The notes under the pieces were generated by a model, which worked only from the letters and a program-made list of their open reading frames with translations, was not told the origin of the DNA and did not search any database. Positions 25,541 through 35,789 of a stretch of DNA of 64,000 nucleotides are shown here, one piece after another. The position numbers and the translations under genes are program-made. The stretch is from Microstegium vimineum (Eukaryota; Streptophyta; Magnoliopsida; Poales; Poaceae): assembly GCA_022036555.1 (NCBI GenBank), contig CM039132.1:56014509-56078508 (forward strand), read 5' to 3'. Each line of letters opens with the position of its first letter. Position 1 is the stretch's first letter.

Positions 25541-28498
25541 ATGGGCCTCCTCGACGCACTCTACCGCGTGGTGATGCGCCGCAACGCCGTCTACGTCACC
25601 TTCGTCGTCGCCGGTGCCTTCGCGGGCGAGCGGGTGCGCCCTCCCTCCCTCCCCCTCTCACCCGACCCCCAAATCCCAGATCTGCCATTCCCTCTCCCCA
25701 AGGGTTATCTCTCTGATTCCTAATCGGTTGTCGGTCGTTTGCAGGCGGTGGACTACGGCGTTCACAGGATCTGGGAGATGAACAACCTCGGGTAACATTT
25801 CTCTCTCCAGCTTCCCGTTCGCGTTGCTGTTCCATTCGTATCAACTCGTTGCAATTGTTCATCGGCCAATTAGTGAAGGGACTCTAGGCTGTTCTGTTGA
25901 TTAAACTTATGTTTGCTGCGATATGTTCTGGATTAAGGTCGCTTGTTTAGAGTTGCCTGATCGCATTTTGTCCTTGTCCCTTTTGGAGTGCGGTCCTCTC
26001 CTGTCACCCACCCTGCTGAATCACCTGGTTGTGGTTCCCGTTTTTGTGAACTAGGATTGTCCTGATGCCACAGGTTCTAGATGTGATGATGCGGCACTGA
26101 CTTGACTTTATATATGGGCTTGTCTACCCAGATGAGTTGCTATTTTGTTTAGTAGGTGACGATACTTGGAAGGCATTGTGTTGTAATAAGTTTCTGGCAA
26201 ACATCTGGAGTTACTTATTTCCTAACACTCAGTGGAATATAGCTATCAGACAATCTGTGTTACTGTTATATTTTACTATGGATGTCCATTCTAAAACACT
26301 CCATGATGATTGCATTTCCATATCACAAGGAAGATAGGCAGCAATCATGCATGTTTGATGAATTGATGTTGATGTAGAGGAGTTATGTGGCTGCGCAAAT
26401 TAATGTGCAATGCAATCATTATTGCTAGACCTAGATAAATGTCAACTTGCAGTTACATCTGAACTCGTAGCCTTTACTTAAATGATTAATTAATTGCAAT
26501 GTGCAACAGGAAAATATTTAGCAGAGTCAAATGCATTTTATTTATACATCATATATCAATAGACCATTCTGTACAGCATGTAAAGCTAATTTTGAGTAGA
26601 TCCCATCCAGAAAAATTGATAAATATGCATTTACCAGAGTGGAAAATATTTAGCTGATGCCTCTTGTTTAGCTTCAAGTACAATCTAACAATCATATTAC
26701 AATCATAATGCTTTTTAACAAAGTTATTTAATAGCTAATGCAAAATAGAGCAACACAGCCACACAGGGTCAAGATCTTTTTCAGTTATTGATGGCATAAC
26801 ACTTCCCTAGTATTTATCCTTAGAAGAAAGGGTCTGGATTGAGCATTCAAAATAACTTGTGTCACAGAAAAAATGTGGATGTGCTGATTTCTGAATATCT
26901 TTATGGATTCAGACTTGATATGTGTTGGCGTAAATCAGAAAGCTGGATTGCTCAATGTTTGGTTTGTGTGAAGTCTAAATTTGCATCTAATAACATATAG
27001 TGCATCATATTATTTTGGTTGAGGAGCCTTGAAGAGTTCCTTTTATTAGCAATCAGCCACTGATTGCTGACTGGGTGCATGCCTTTTGTTTCTATGTATG
27101 GTGCATAAGTTAGGCTGCATAATTATATCACACTGCAATTAGCTTTTAGAGAGCAGGGAATGGAGCATTGAGATTATCTAGACACGTACATAATCGTGTT
27201 TTTGTTGTCTTGGTTTCCTATTTCTGTAGAGACTTCATCCTGTCGTAATACATGTGGAGTGTGATGTACAGTAATAATGTTCTGCCAAACAACTGGGGTT
27301 ACTTATTGCCTGACAGTGGAAAATAGTATGATTCAATGTTTCAAGCACTACTAGGCCACCGTTTAACAGTTGATTTTGATATTAACATCGATTTCAAAAC
27401 GTTCTAAGACAATTGCATTTCTAGATCACATGGAACATATGTAGTGATCATGAATATTTTATTTTGATGAAGTTATTTTGCTGTACAAATTAGTGTGATT
27501 ATTGCCAGACCTGGATAACCTGTAGCCCTTGTTTGCTTATTTAATTGATTGTAATGTGCAACAGGAAAGTTTTAGCAGAATCGAATGTTCTTAATGTATA
27601 CAGCATTTATCAATATATATCATTCTGAAGTCTGAACAGCATATAATGGTAATCTGAAGTAGAACCCTTAAGACATCATATGTAGTGAACATACACTCAG
27701 CCTCTTGTTTAGCTCTGAAGTCTGACTTCAAATATATTAGGAGCACAATGTTTTTTAACAAAGATACTTGAATAGCTTAACCTCAATGGAGCAACACGGT
27801 ATTCTGGTCTTGTTCAATGATTGAGTAACTTCTGTTCCACTCTTTACGCCTAACAGAAGTTATCTCGATTGAGCATAAATAGACATATTTGACTGAAAAA
27901 ATATCAGTTTTGCAGATTTCCATATCATCTTTATGGCATGTGTTGCATAAATCAGAAAGCAGGATTGCTCAATGTGCTGTTTCTGCATAGTCTCTCTTTT
28001 TTTCTTTGTATCTAGTAACATGCAGTACATCATACTATTTCAGTTGACGAACATTGCAGGCTACTTGTTAGGAATCATCCACTAATTGCTGACAGGATGC
28101 ATGGCTTCTGTTTCTTTTTAGGGTGCATAAATAAAAGTCCATGTAGACATTTTCTTCTGTGTTTTGATTTGATACCAAACCGGAAGCGGCCCTCAATGTT
28201 TTTTTTTCCAGCTGCATATATATAACTAAAGTCTAAAGATCCCCTCATTGTTCACTCTTTTTTTTGAAACAATTGTTCACTTTCCCTCATTTTTTTTTCA
28301 GCTGCATATATATAACTAAAGTCTAAAGATCCCCTCATTGTTCACTTCTTTTTTTTTTTTGAAACAATTGATCACTTTACAAGTTACACTGTTGTCAAAA
28401 TTGTTCCAGATTCTTGGCTGACATTTTTTTGTTGTATGGAATTGCAGAAAAGGTACGAAGACATACCGGTTTTGGGGCAGAGGCCAGCCGAAGAATGA
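25541..28498 (+). CDS. QCR9: Cytochrome b-c1 complex (complex III) subunit 9, small membrane subunit
   Basis: Three exons: 25541-25633 (31 residues), 25745-25791 and 28448-28498. The protein begins MGLLDALYRVVMRRNAVYVT and continues through GERAVDYGVHRIWEMNNLG to KRYEDIPVLGQRPAEE, which is the plant QCR9 pattern of about 63-70 residues with one transmembrane helix (residues about 17-30). Its role in other organisms is assembly and stability of ubiquinol-cytochrome c reductase in the inner mitochondrial membrane. One oddity is visible. The only GT donor of exon 2 leaves phase 2 (GG), while exon 3 reads the expected KRYED only from phase 0, so canonical splicing would shift the last 16 codons. 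This could be a one-base loss in the GGG|GT run or at the acceptor, or a sequence error. Intron 2 is 2.66 kb and contains an internal duplication. Confidence 0.85.
26160..27110 (+). repeat. Old tandem duplication, unit A, in QCR9 intron 2
   Basis: Ordered matches to 27245-28132 include gcaatgtgcaacaggaaa, cagaaagctggattgctcaatgt and gattgctgac...gcat...ttctgtttct. Identity looks moderate with indels, so the event is not recent. Confidence 0.75.
27245..28132 (+). repeat. Old tandem duplication, unit B, in QCR9 intron 2
   Basis: This is the partner of 26160-27110, in the same order and orientation and slightly shorter. No exon-like sequence is conserved in it. Confidence 0.75.
28199..28379 (+). 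repeat. Recent 90-bp tandem duplication near the QCR9 exon 3 acceptor
   Basis: The stretch around gctgcatatatataactaaa at 28211 recurs at 28301, with the following gatcccctcattgttcac and gaaacaattg blocks. Differences are mainly in T-run length. It lies about 70-250 bp before exon 3. Confidence 0.9.
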
Positions 28499-29449
28499 TC
28501 AATTTTGGTCGCCATTTAGTTCCGGTTTAACAGTTTCATTTTGGCACAATAATAAGCTTGTAAACTTCTTACTGTGCTCCTGAGAGCTACTTCTCATTCA
28601 TTTACTCTGAACATGCTGTTTGGGGATTTCGTGGTGCATGGCAGAAACACTTGTTATATAGAGCTTGCAAATACCTCTAGAGGATTCCTTTGTTATTTTT
28701 TTCCCAGTTCCTCTGTCTGTTTAAAGATGCGACAGATGCGGACGTACGTATTGCACTTTATATCGTCATCACACCGTCCGTTTAAAGATAATAATATTTA
28801 TATAGTCGATATAAAAAATATATATATGCGAGATGCGACGTACTAAAGATAATATCTACGGTCACTACACTTTTATCTGGTCTGGTCTTCTAAATTTATC
28901 TGGTCTTCTAAATTTGGAACGCTTTTATCTGATTTGGAACGTTTTTATCTGATCTTATAATCAGATCCGAATGATGGTGTGTAGCTCAATGCATAACTAG
29001 AAGAGGAATTTTCTCTTTTCATACACTCGTCAAACGAGTGGACAACTTCTGTTTTCATACACTCGTGTAGTATGAACGAGTGAACAATGTTCCCTAAAAA
29101 GACAAATATGCGGGTGTATGTTTAATATGTAAGATCAAATTAAAATTATTTAAAAGATACGGCTGATAATATTAATTTTAATATTAATAAGCATATATAA
29201 ATTTAAATTTAATTGATGTATATAACTGATGACATTAATCTAAAATGATCAATCATGTCAATTTTAGATATATGACCAATGATGCATAATTATGACTAAT
29301 AATATTAGCTTTAACGTTAAGGACATTATAAATTAAAAAATAATTAATTTTTATATATCTAATGACATTAATTCAATTTGGCTAATTATGTTAGTTTCCA
29401 ATCACATAATTATGCAAATATAGTCAAATTTAATTCATTCATGTAGATC
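28499..29449. other. QCR9 3' UTR and AT-rich intergenic sequence
   Basis: The first few hundred bases probably carry the QCR9 3' UTR. At 28860-28980 a ttatctgatttggaac motif repeats. At 29010-29090 the motif catacactcgt occurs in direct and inverted copies. No gene was recognised. Confidence 0.5.
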
Positions 29450-29607
29450 CACTACTGGAACGGTGGACTTCTCCTAGTGTTTTTAAGTAGTACTAAAACA
29501 CTATCACTAGTCATGACACATGAGAATTTTCACTATGAGACATTTACTAGGGAAAGTTTGTACTAAATTTTGACTACCAAAACACTAGGAGAACTCCACC
29601 TCACTAA
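29450..29607. mobile_element. Short inverted-repeat element with CACTA-like left end
   Basis: The left end reads cactactggaacggtggact followed by tctcctagtgtttt. The right end holds the complement, aaacactaggagaactccac. The outer CACTA terminus is clear only on the left, so the element may be truncated. Confidence 0.5.
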
Positions 29608-29714
29608 GAGATCTTTTAGATTGTGGTAGTGATCATTATTAAATAAGCAAGCCACACAAAAAAGAATCAATATTTTGTATAGAAAATTGAATAATAACTT
29701 GAGGTTAAAAAGTC

Positions 29715-30080
29715 AAACGAACTTTAATTTGAAACGGAGGGAGCAGAATAGAAGGAGTAGAAGAGTAGTTATGTATACTTTTGCCGTTGAAAAACATAGT
29801 AGTAGATACGACAGGATCCATCACGGATTCACGGTACGGTTATTATTTCACTTGACGTCGGCATGGGATCCGAGAGCACCAATAATCGAGCACGTACAGT
29901 ACAATACGATACGACGCAACAAGAAAGGTCGGTCGGTTGGGGATCGATGGAGTTGGATTGGATCATGATTCGGGTTCGGGAGTGGATCGATCTCGCTCCG
30001 AGACTCCGACTCCGCAACGCACACAAAATCCACACACACACGCTTGCGGCGCGCGAAACCTCGCTGGCAGCGGCAGGTCT
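29715..30080 (+). repeat. Duplicate copy of the C2H2 gene promoter (orphan)
   Basis: This region matches 31510-31885 in order: a MITE tail, tttttgccg(t/c)tgaaaaacat, cacggtacggttat, cgagcacgtac, ggtcggtcg...gttggggatcga, ggttcgggag-type sequence and cgcttgcggcgcgcgaaacc. The TATA region and coding sequence that follow the downstream copy are not present after this one, so it is a promoter copy without its gene. Overlapping ORFs in it are shadows. Confidence 0.8.
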
Positions 30081-30474
30081 CCGACGCTCGCGCGCAACCC
30101 TTGCCCTACTTTTCCGCGCGCCAGAAGTGACATTCCTATTCCTAGTTGTAACAAACCAATGAATTTTCACTCGATCTCTTTTCAGACACTCGTGACGATC
30201 GAGTATGAAAAACTGAGCGAACAATGTCCCCTCTAGCAGCTGACTTCGGAGAAGTAAAGCATTCGGAACTGTACGTCGTGACAACCACGCACCATGACAT
30301 TGACAACTGAAATAATAATATATCACACGGTGGCATACAAGTACGTGTGCATGCACGTCTTCTGGACTCTAGCTAGAGTGCGTCGCGTCGGCGACGAGAT
30401 CGTGTTTGTCTATCTTTATATACGTACAGTCTACCCGGCCTCTCAGCTAACAATATATTATACATCAAACGATT

Positions 30475-30757
30475 ATTTTTTTTAATTACATAGTACAACG
30501 CAGACGCTCAACACGTACGTACACTCGCTCCTACGAACACACGCACGTAAACCCTACCCCTATGAGCACATTCGAAGGACTGAGCCGTCAAATCTTGAAG
30601 TTGACGAAGTCACCACAGGCGCCTCGCTGTCGACAGGAACGTCGCCTACCACTTAATGCATAGCGCCGAAAAATTCTGGAATAAATCCAGAATAAAGTGT
30701 CGCACCCAGGATTTGAACCCTGGGTGGGAGTCCCCAACCAATGACCTTTGCCATATG
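30475..30757 (-). mobile_element. Second SINE copy, minus strand, 5' end degenerate
   Basis: The complement matches 4312-4618 through the B box (ggatttgaacc, 30709-30719, is the perfect reverse complement of GGTTCAAATCC), the tail block and the poly-A (T run at 30475-30483). The first 20 or so bases including part of the A box are diverged or missing. No target duplication was found. Confidence 0.8.
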
Positions 30758-31057
30758 CTATTTCTCTTTGGAAGATTCAAGTGGGAATGTTGCGCCCAAC
30801 ATGGATGTCTATGCTATTATTGAGAAAAAATGATTCAAAAAAGATCAATCACCCCCTTCCCTACTTCAATGGAAAAAGGGGGAATCGCCCTTTCAGAGCC
30901 GCCCCTCCACTAAATTTATACCTATCCTTTCGCCTAAGATGATCACGAACGAAGACAACACTAGTATAAAAACATCCCTTGGTAAGGATTATTTGGCCGG
31001 TAAATTGGTTGGAACTGTTTTATTGTTTTATTGCGAGACAAAAACACTATACTATAC
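30758..31057. other. Unassigned spacer, possibly organelle-derived in part
   Basis: The stretch 30758-30950 has a different texture from its surroundings, with codon-like minus-strand sequence (VVFVRDHLRRKDRYKFSG near 30900-30955). It could be a nuclear insert of mitochondrial DNA, but I could not name a gene. The rest is unremarkable. Confidence 0.25.
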
Positions 31058-31059
31058 CT

Positions 31060-31240
31060 ACATGCACTAGCGGAGCTACATGCAGGCTAAGGAGGGCCAT
31101 GGCCCCTCCTTGCTAATTGGAAACTCCACTAAGTAGCTATTAAGTTGGTGATTAAAATTAATAATCATGCATATTAAGTAGGAAATTAGTGTTGATGGCC
31201 CCCTCTTGTTTCCTAGTCTAGCTCCTCCATTGCCTACATG
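31060..31240. mobile_element. Probable MITE with ggagctag.../ggccat ends
   Basis: The left part (gcggagctacatgcaggcta, then ggagggccat) is matched by the complement of the right part (ggaggagctagactagg, then agggggccat). About 180 bp. Termini are approximate. Confidence 0.4.
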
Positions 31241-31287
31241 GCTGATAAGTATAAATGAATGTGATAAATTTCACCGATTACATAATA

Positions 31288-31538
31288 CTCCCTCTATCCT
31301 AAATTACAAATTATTTCAAAAATCTTAGAAAATCAAACTATCTTAAATTTGACCAAACTTATACGATAATATAATAACATTTATAATGTCAATTAAGTAT
31401 CATTAGATTTTTTTATCAATTATATTTTTATGTAGTATACCTATTTGATATTATAAAGTTTAATATTTTTCTGTATAATTTTGGTCAAGATAGATTGACT
31501 CTCCAATATTTTTCTTGTAATTTGGAACCAAGCGAGAG
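31288..31538. mobile_element. Stowaway-like (Tc1/mariner) MITE with TA target site
   Basis: It starts CTCCCTCTATCCTAAATTAC and ends with the complementary TTTGGAACCAAGCGAGAG, flanked by TA on both sides (31286-31287, 31539-31540). This matches the grass Stowaway consensus ends. Its right end also appears at the start of the duplicated promoter block at 29715-29750. Confidence 0.8.
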
Positions 31539-31544
31539 TAGAAG

Positions 31545-32063
31545 AGTACATTAGGTATGTATATATAGTTTTTGCCGCTGAAAAACATACTAGTAGTAGT
31601 GGTAACAGAATCCATGCACGGTACGGTTATTTCACTTGCCGTCTGCATGAGATCGAGCACCAATCGAGCACGTACGATACGATGCGACACGACACAACAA
31701 GGTCGGTCGCTCGGTTGGGGATCGAGTTGGATCAGGATTCGGGTCGGCGGAGTTGTTGGTTGATCCATGATCGATCTCGCTAGCTCGGAGAGACTCCGAG
31801 TCCGCATTGCACACAACATCTGATCGGCTGATCCACATCCACATCCCACACACGCTTGCGGCGCGCGAAACCTCTGTGGCAGGCCATCCATATAAGGTAG
31901 GCACCGCAGTCGTCGATCGTCGTCGTTCCAAACCCACCCACACACCCACAAGAAGCAAGCAAGACCCAACCCCACCGCCCCACCCCGGCCCACACAAGAA
32001 ACCCTAGCTTAGCGTCGGTAGAGAGCGCGCGGCCACTCCACCGGTTCACCCCACTCCGATCCG
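31545..32063 (+). promoter_or_regulatory. Promoter and 5' leader of the C2H2 zinc-finger gene
   Basis: A TATA-like ccatataagg lies at about 31887-31896, some 170 bp before the ATG. The proximal 300 bp upstream is the segment duplicated at 29715-30080. The leader is CA-rich (cccacacaaacc-like), typical of cereal 5' UTRs. Confidence 0.5.
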
Positions 32064-33520
32064 ATGTCCAATCCATCGCTGCCGCCATCAGCGCCAGTAC
32101 CACCGACGATGGGCGCCGCCTCATCGTCTCCCCTCCGCCGCGCCGCCCGCGACCCGGACGACGACGACGACGCCCTGGAGGAGGGCGAGTTGCGCGTCGA
32201 CCCCGTCCACGTTGGACACGAGTCCTCCGACTCCGACGACGTCGACGGGCGGATGAGCTACCTGATCCAGCCCCGCGCCGTCGAGTACAACCCCTACGTG
32301 TTCCGCCGTCCACATCACCGGTCCCCTCGCCGATACCGCCTCGACGCGCTAGACATCCTCCTCTTGGGCCCAGGCGCAGGCGACGCTCTGCCGTCGCCCA
32401 CGCCCTCGGACGACGAGTGCGAATCCGACTCCACGCTCAGCGACCACGGCGTCCTCGGCGTCTGCGACACCCCCACCGGTTCCAGTTCCACTTCCTGCGC
32501 TGCGCCGCCGCCGCCACCGCTGCTGTGGACGCGGTGGGTCTGGGCTGGGCCGCCACCGGCAAGCGGGGATGCAAGGCAGGGGGCAACTACCAGAACAAGA
32601 AGCCTGCGGCCGCGGCGGAAGTCTTGCAAGAACAAGAAGTGTTTGATCTGAACACGGTCTCCGCCGCCACTACCGGCGAAGGCCAGGCCGCCGCTGCCCA
32701 CCACCACCAGCAGCCGCCTGCTCCTCTACCGACGCAAGCAGCAGCTCAGCCACCGCGCGCGCCGCAGCCGCCGCGGCGGAAGCGGGAGCGGGCGACGGAG
32801 TACACGTGCAAGGAGTGCGGCAAGTCGTACCCGAACAACCAAGCCCTAGGCGGCCACGCGGCCGGGCACAGGAACAAGCGGAGGGAGGCCGAGGCGATGG
32901 CGGCCGCGATGGCAGCAGCCGTAGCCGCCGGCGTCGGAGGCGGCGACGCGGCGTCCCTCGCCGCCGCGTTTCTTCCGCTCCGCCGTGGCGGCGGTAAGGC
33001 GGCCGGCGAGCCGCACGAGTGCCGCAAGTGCGGCAAGGTGTTCGCGTCGGGGGTTGCGCTCGGTGGCCACATGAGGGTCCACTACACTGGCCGCCCGATC
33101 GTGCCCAACAGGAAGAACAAGAAGAGGTGCCTCGCGCCCCTGCCGCCGCCGTTGTCGGCGGCGGCTGCGGAGGGAGACAGCATCGACGCCGCGGTGGGAG
33201 TGGGACTCTCGCTCGCGCTGTCGATCAAGGCGGAGGACAACATCGCGGTCAAGGCGGAGGACAACATTGCCGTCGCGGCGCCACCGGCGGCAGCGGGACT
33301 CTCGCTGGCGCTGGCGCTGTCGATCAAGGCAGAGCAAGAATCGCCGTCGACGCCGCCGCCTGCTGTGCCGGCCGGAGCCGCTGTTAGGGCGGTGCTTCTC
33401 TTTGGCAGGAATGTCAGCGCGCCGCCGCCATTGCAGCAGCAGCAGGCGCCATTGCAGCAGCAGGGCTCCGGCGGCATGACGGCGGAGGATTCTTCGTCCA
33501 CCGGTCAGCAACAACATTAG
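32064..33520 (+). CDS. Plant C2H2 (QALGGH-type) zinc-finger protein, frame break inside
   Basis: The first frame (32064 to about 32510) encodes an acidic N-terminus (DDDDDALEEGELRVDP, MSYLIQPRAVEYNPYVF) with GC-rich third positions. From about 32520 the coding signal continues in another frame (open 32417-33520), with FDLN (EAR-like), then finger 1 YTCKECGKSYPNNQALGGHA, finger 2 HECRKCGKVFASGVALGGHM and two LSLALSIKAE blocks (LxLxL EAR-like) near the C-terminus. Finger 1 has the plant QALGGH helix; finger 2 has VALGGH. This suggests a nuclear DNA-binding repressor. No short intron with good sites explains the switch, so a one-base indel in the GC-triplet run near 32505-32530 is the simplest reading. 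Alternatively translation starts within the second frame and the first is a uORF. The family is certain; the exact N-terminus is not. Confidence 0.75.
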
Positions 33521-33852
33521 GCTGTCGATCATATAGTATAGTAGTACGTCCAAAGGATTTCGTGTGTGGTCTCTCCCGTTTCTTAAGGAATTGAAGGAAG
33601 GTTTAATTCTGTTTGGATAGTTACAGTAATTGGATCATTCGGTTTCTTGATTTGGTAGATGCAGATTGCATGAGAAATTGTACCTGGTATTTTTTACCAA
33701 TGCTTAATTAGCAGATAGAGATCGAAAGTTATATGATACACATCTCTTTAGTGGTTTATTTATATAGTAACCCAAACCAAAAACCTTCTTTTTAGCTAGA
33801 CGAAAGGAACTTTACCTTTCATAACTTTTTCATCAGATGTATAATTCAACTT

Positions 33853-34166
33853 AGGGGGTGTTTAGTTCCCCATGGAATCCAAAATATTTTAGGTTTTGGC
33901 TTTTTATTTTGTAAAATGGAACTAAACATCACCCAAAATATTTAGCAAAAAATGGTCAATTCTTCATTTTCGATTTTGGACTCAAGAGGCCAAAATAAGA
34001 GAATTTTTGCATTGGTTTATGTGTCATCCTCACAATCTTCATTATTGGAAGGCTAATTTTGGTTGGAACTAAACACCCTACTAAAATATTTTGCATTTTG
34101 GATTTGGAAATCCAAAATAATTAAGATTTGGAATTTTGGATTTTGATTGGAACTAAATAGGGCCTA
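33853..34166. mobile_element. MITE with ggggtgtttagttcc ends
   Basis: The left end gggggtgtttagttcc is matched by the complement of the right end ggaactaaatagggcc, and an internal ggaactaaacaccc lies at about 34065. The interior is rich in ccaaaat/attttgg inverted motifs. It lies about 330 bp after the zinc-finger stop codon. Confidence 0.6.
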
Positions 34167-34475
34167 ACTGAATGAGAAGTTTGTGCGAGTGGCATACATT
34201 TTGCCAAATGCTTGGTCAGTGTGTGTAAAAAACTTGTATTATATCGAGACATAATAAGTCATAGCTAGCTAGCGGCCCCGCGCCAATAATCTTAAGCTAC
34301 AGATTGAATCTAGGAGCTCAAGTGAAAAGTCTCCCTTGCTGCCGGCCGGCCCTCTGGCGTTTCTATACATGTAGTATTCATGCTGAGCTCTTGATTTGAC
34401 CCCTCTCCTTCTCATGCTCGCTCCCTCCCTCCCTCTCACCTGATTTTGCGGGCGGCGTTGTCTGATATCGTTACC

Positions 34476-35396
34476 TATTTACTAAGGATAAAAACGGTAC
34501 AGATATTTATTCGACCATCCGTTCAGATATTTATTCAACCATCCGTTCAATCGAACAAATATAAACACTAATATGGATAGTTAAACAAATATCCATATAA
34601 ATTTTCAAATACAAATATTAAAATGGATGTCTCATATGGATATCAAATACAAATGTAATATCACTTATATCCGGATATCCGAGAAAAAAATCGGATATAT
34701 CCTATCCTCTAGGGATATTATCCGGAGCAATTACAGACAAGCTCGTCACCGCTCATCTGTGTGCCACCCCGGCCTGGCTCTCGTTATATGCTCCTCCTTT
34801 GGACGGCAACCCTGCTGAACGAGCGAGGTGGTACTAACGCTCTGTGCTGCGCGGCTGTGGCTGGGCAATGTGAATTGGGCCATGCCGCAGCAAAAGAACA
34901 CCTGCCCCCTTGGGCCATGCATGTGCCAACTGCACTCCCGTGCCTTTTGCTACACCTCGCTGGCCGTGCCCGAGTACGGCGTACGGCTACCCCTTGCACA
35001 ACCGCTGCTGACCCATGCGCAAGCTCACGTGCCGGCAGCTGACCACCATGGCCTGGCCCGCCGCTTCATAATTCGACCACTTACTTAGCTTCATGCTGCC
35101 TCACAAATAGTCAAACCACACGAATTGTATATATATAATATAAAGATATAAAATGTGTAAAAGTATATATATATTGCTTTAACTTAATATCCGAATATAT
35201 ATTTGTATCCGATATTCTCTGAATCCGAACTATATCGTATTCGATACTCAATATTCGTATTCGTAATCGAGATAGTCTGAATTCGTATGTGTATCCGTAG
35301 TTATCCGTGTCCGAATCTGAATCCGAACAGAAATATGAAAACAAATACAATTTCAACGATATTCGTTCGTATCCGATTCGTTTTCACCCCTACTGT
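34476..35396. mobile_element. Interrupted element with atatccg repeats and inverted ends
   Basis: The left end (aaggataaaaacggtacaga) and the complement of the right end (aggggtgaaaacgaatcgga) are similar, and both flanks are full of (g)gatat/atatccg motifs typical of a common grass MITE family. A GC-rich block of about 350 bp (34735-35090), with no recognisable protein, splits the halves and may be a nested or captured segment. Confidence 0.45.
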
Positions 35397-35789
35397 TTAC
35401 ATCTGCAACTCCACTAATGCCTCCCGTGTTTGATGGGATTTGGACAGAATACTAGCTTGTGACAACATCTAGGTATAGTGAAGACTGAAGACTACTAGTG
35501 CAATTCAATCCAGCAGTCCTGTCACGAGTCATCATGAGCTAGTATTTTCCACAACGTCGATGTCGATTACAGTAGTGAAGAAGAGTGTGCTACTTGACCA
35601 CACATCAAGAAAATATGTCATTGGTACTGCAGCTGTGGACGCAAGACTTTAACCTCTGTCCTCTTGTAAACTTCACAGCCGCACAGAGAAACACCAAAAA
35701 ACAAGCATACCAGTTCATTCCTCTGAATTCATCTGTCCTCCCTTGCGCCCGTCGCCATATAGGTTCACTGGGAGACGAGTAGACGACCG
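35397..35789. other. NLR1 upstream region
   Basis: There is no gene or clear repeat. It presumably holds the NLR1 promoter and 5' leader. No convincing TATA box was picked out. Confidence 0.4.

Noticed and set aside
32315..33553. Minus-strand ORFs opposite the zinc-finger gene
   Set aside because: They are shadows of the GC-rich coding strand. Only the plus strand has C2H2 motifs.
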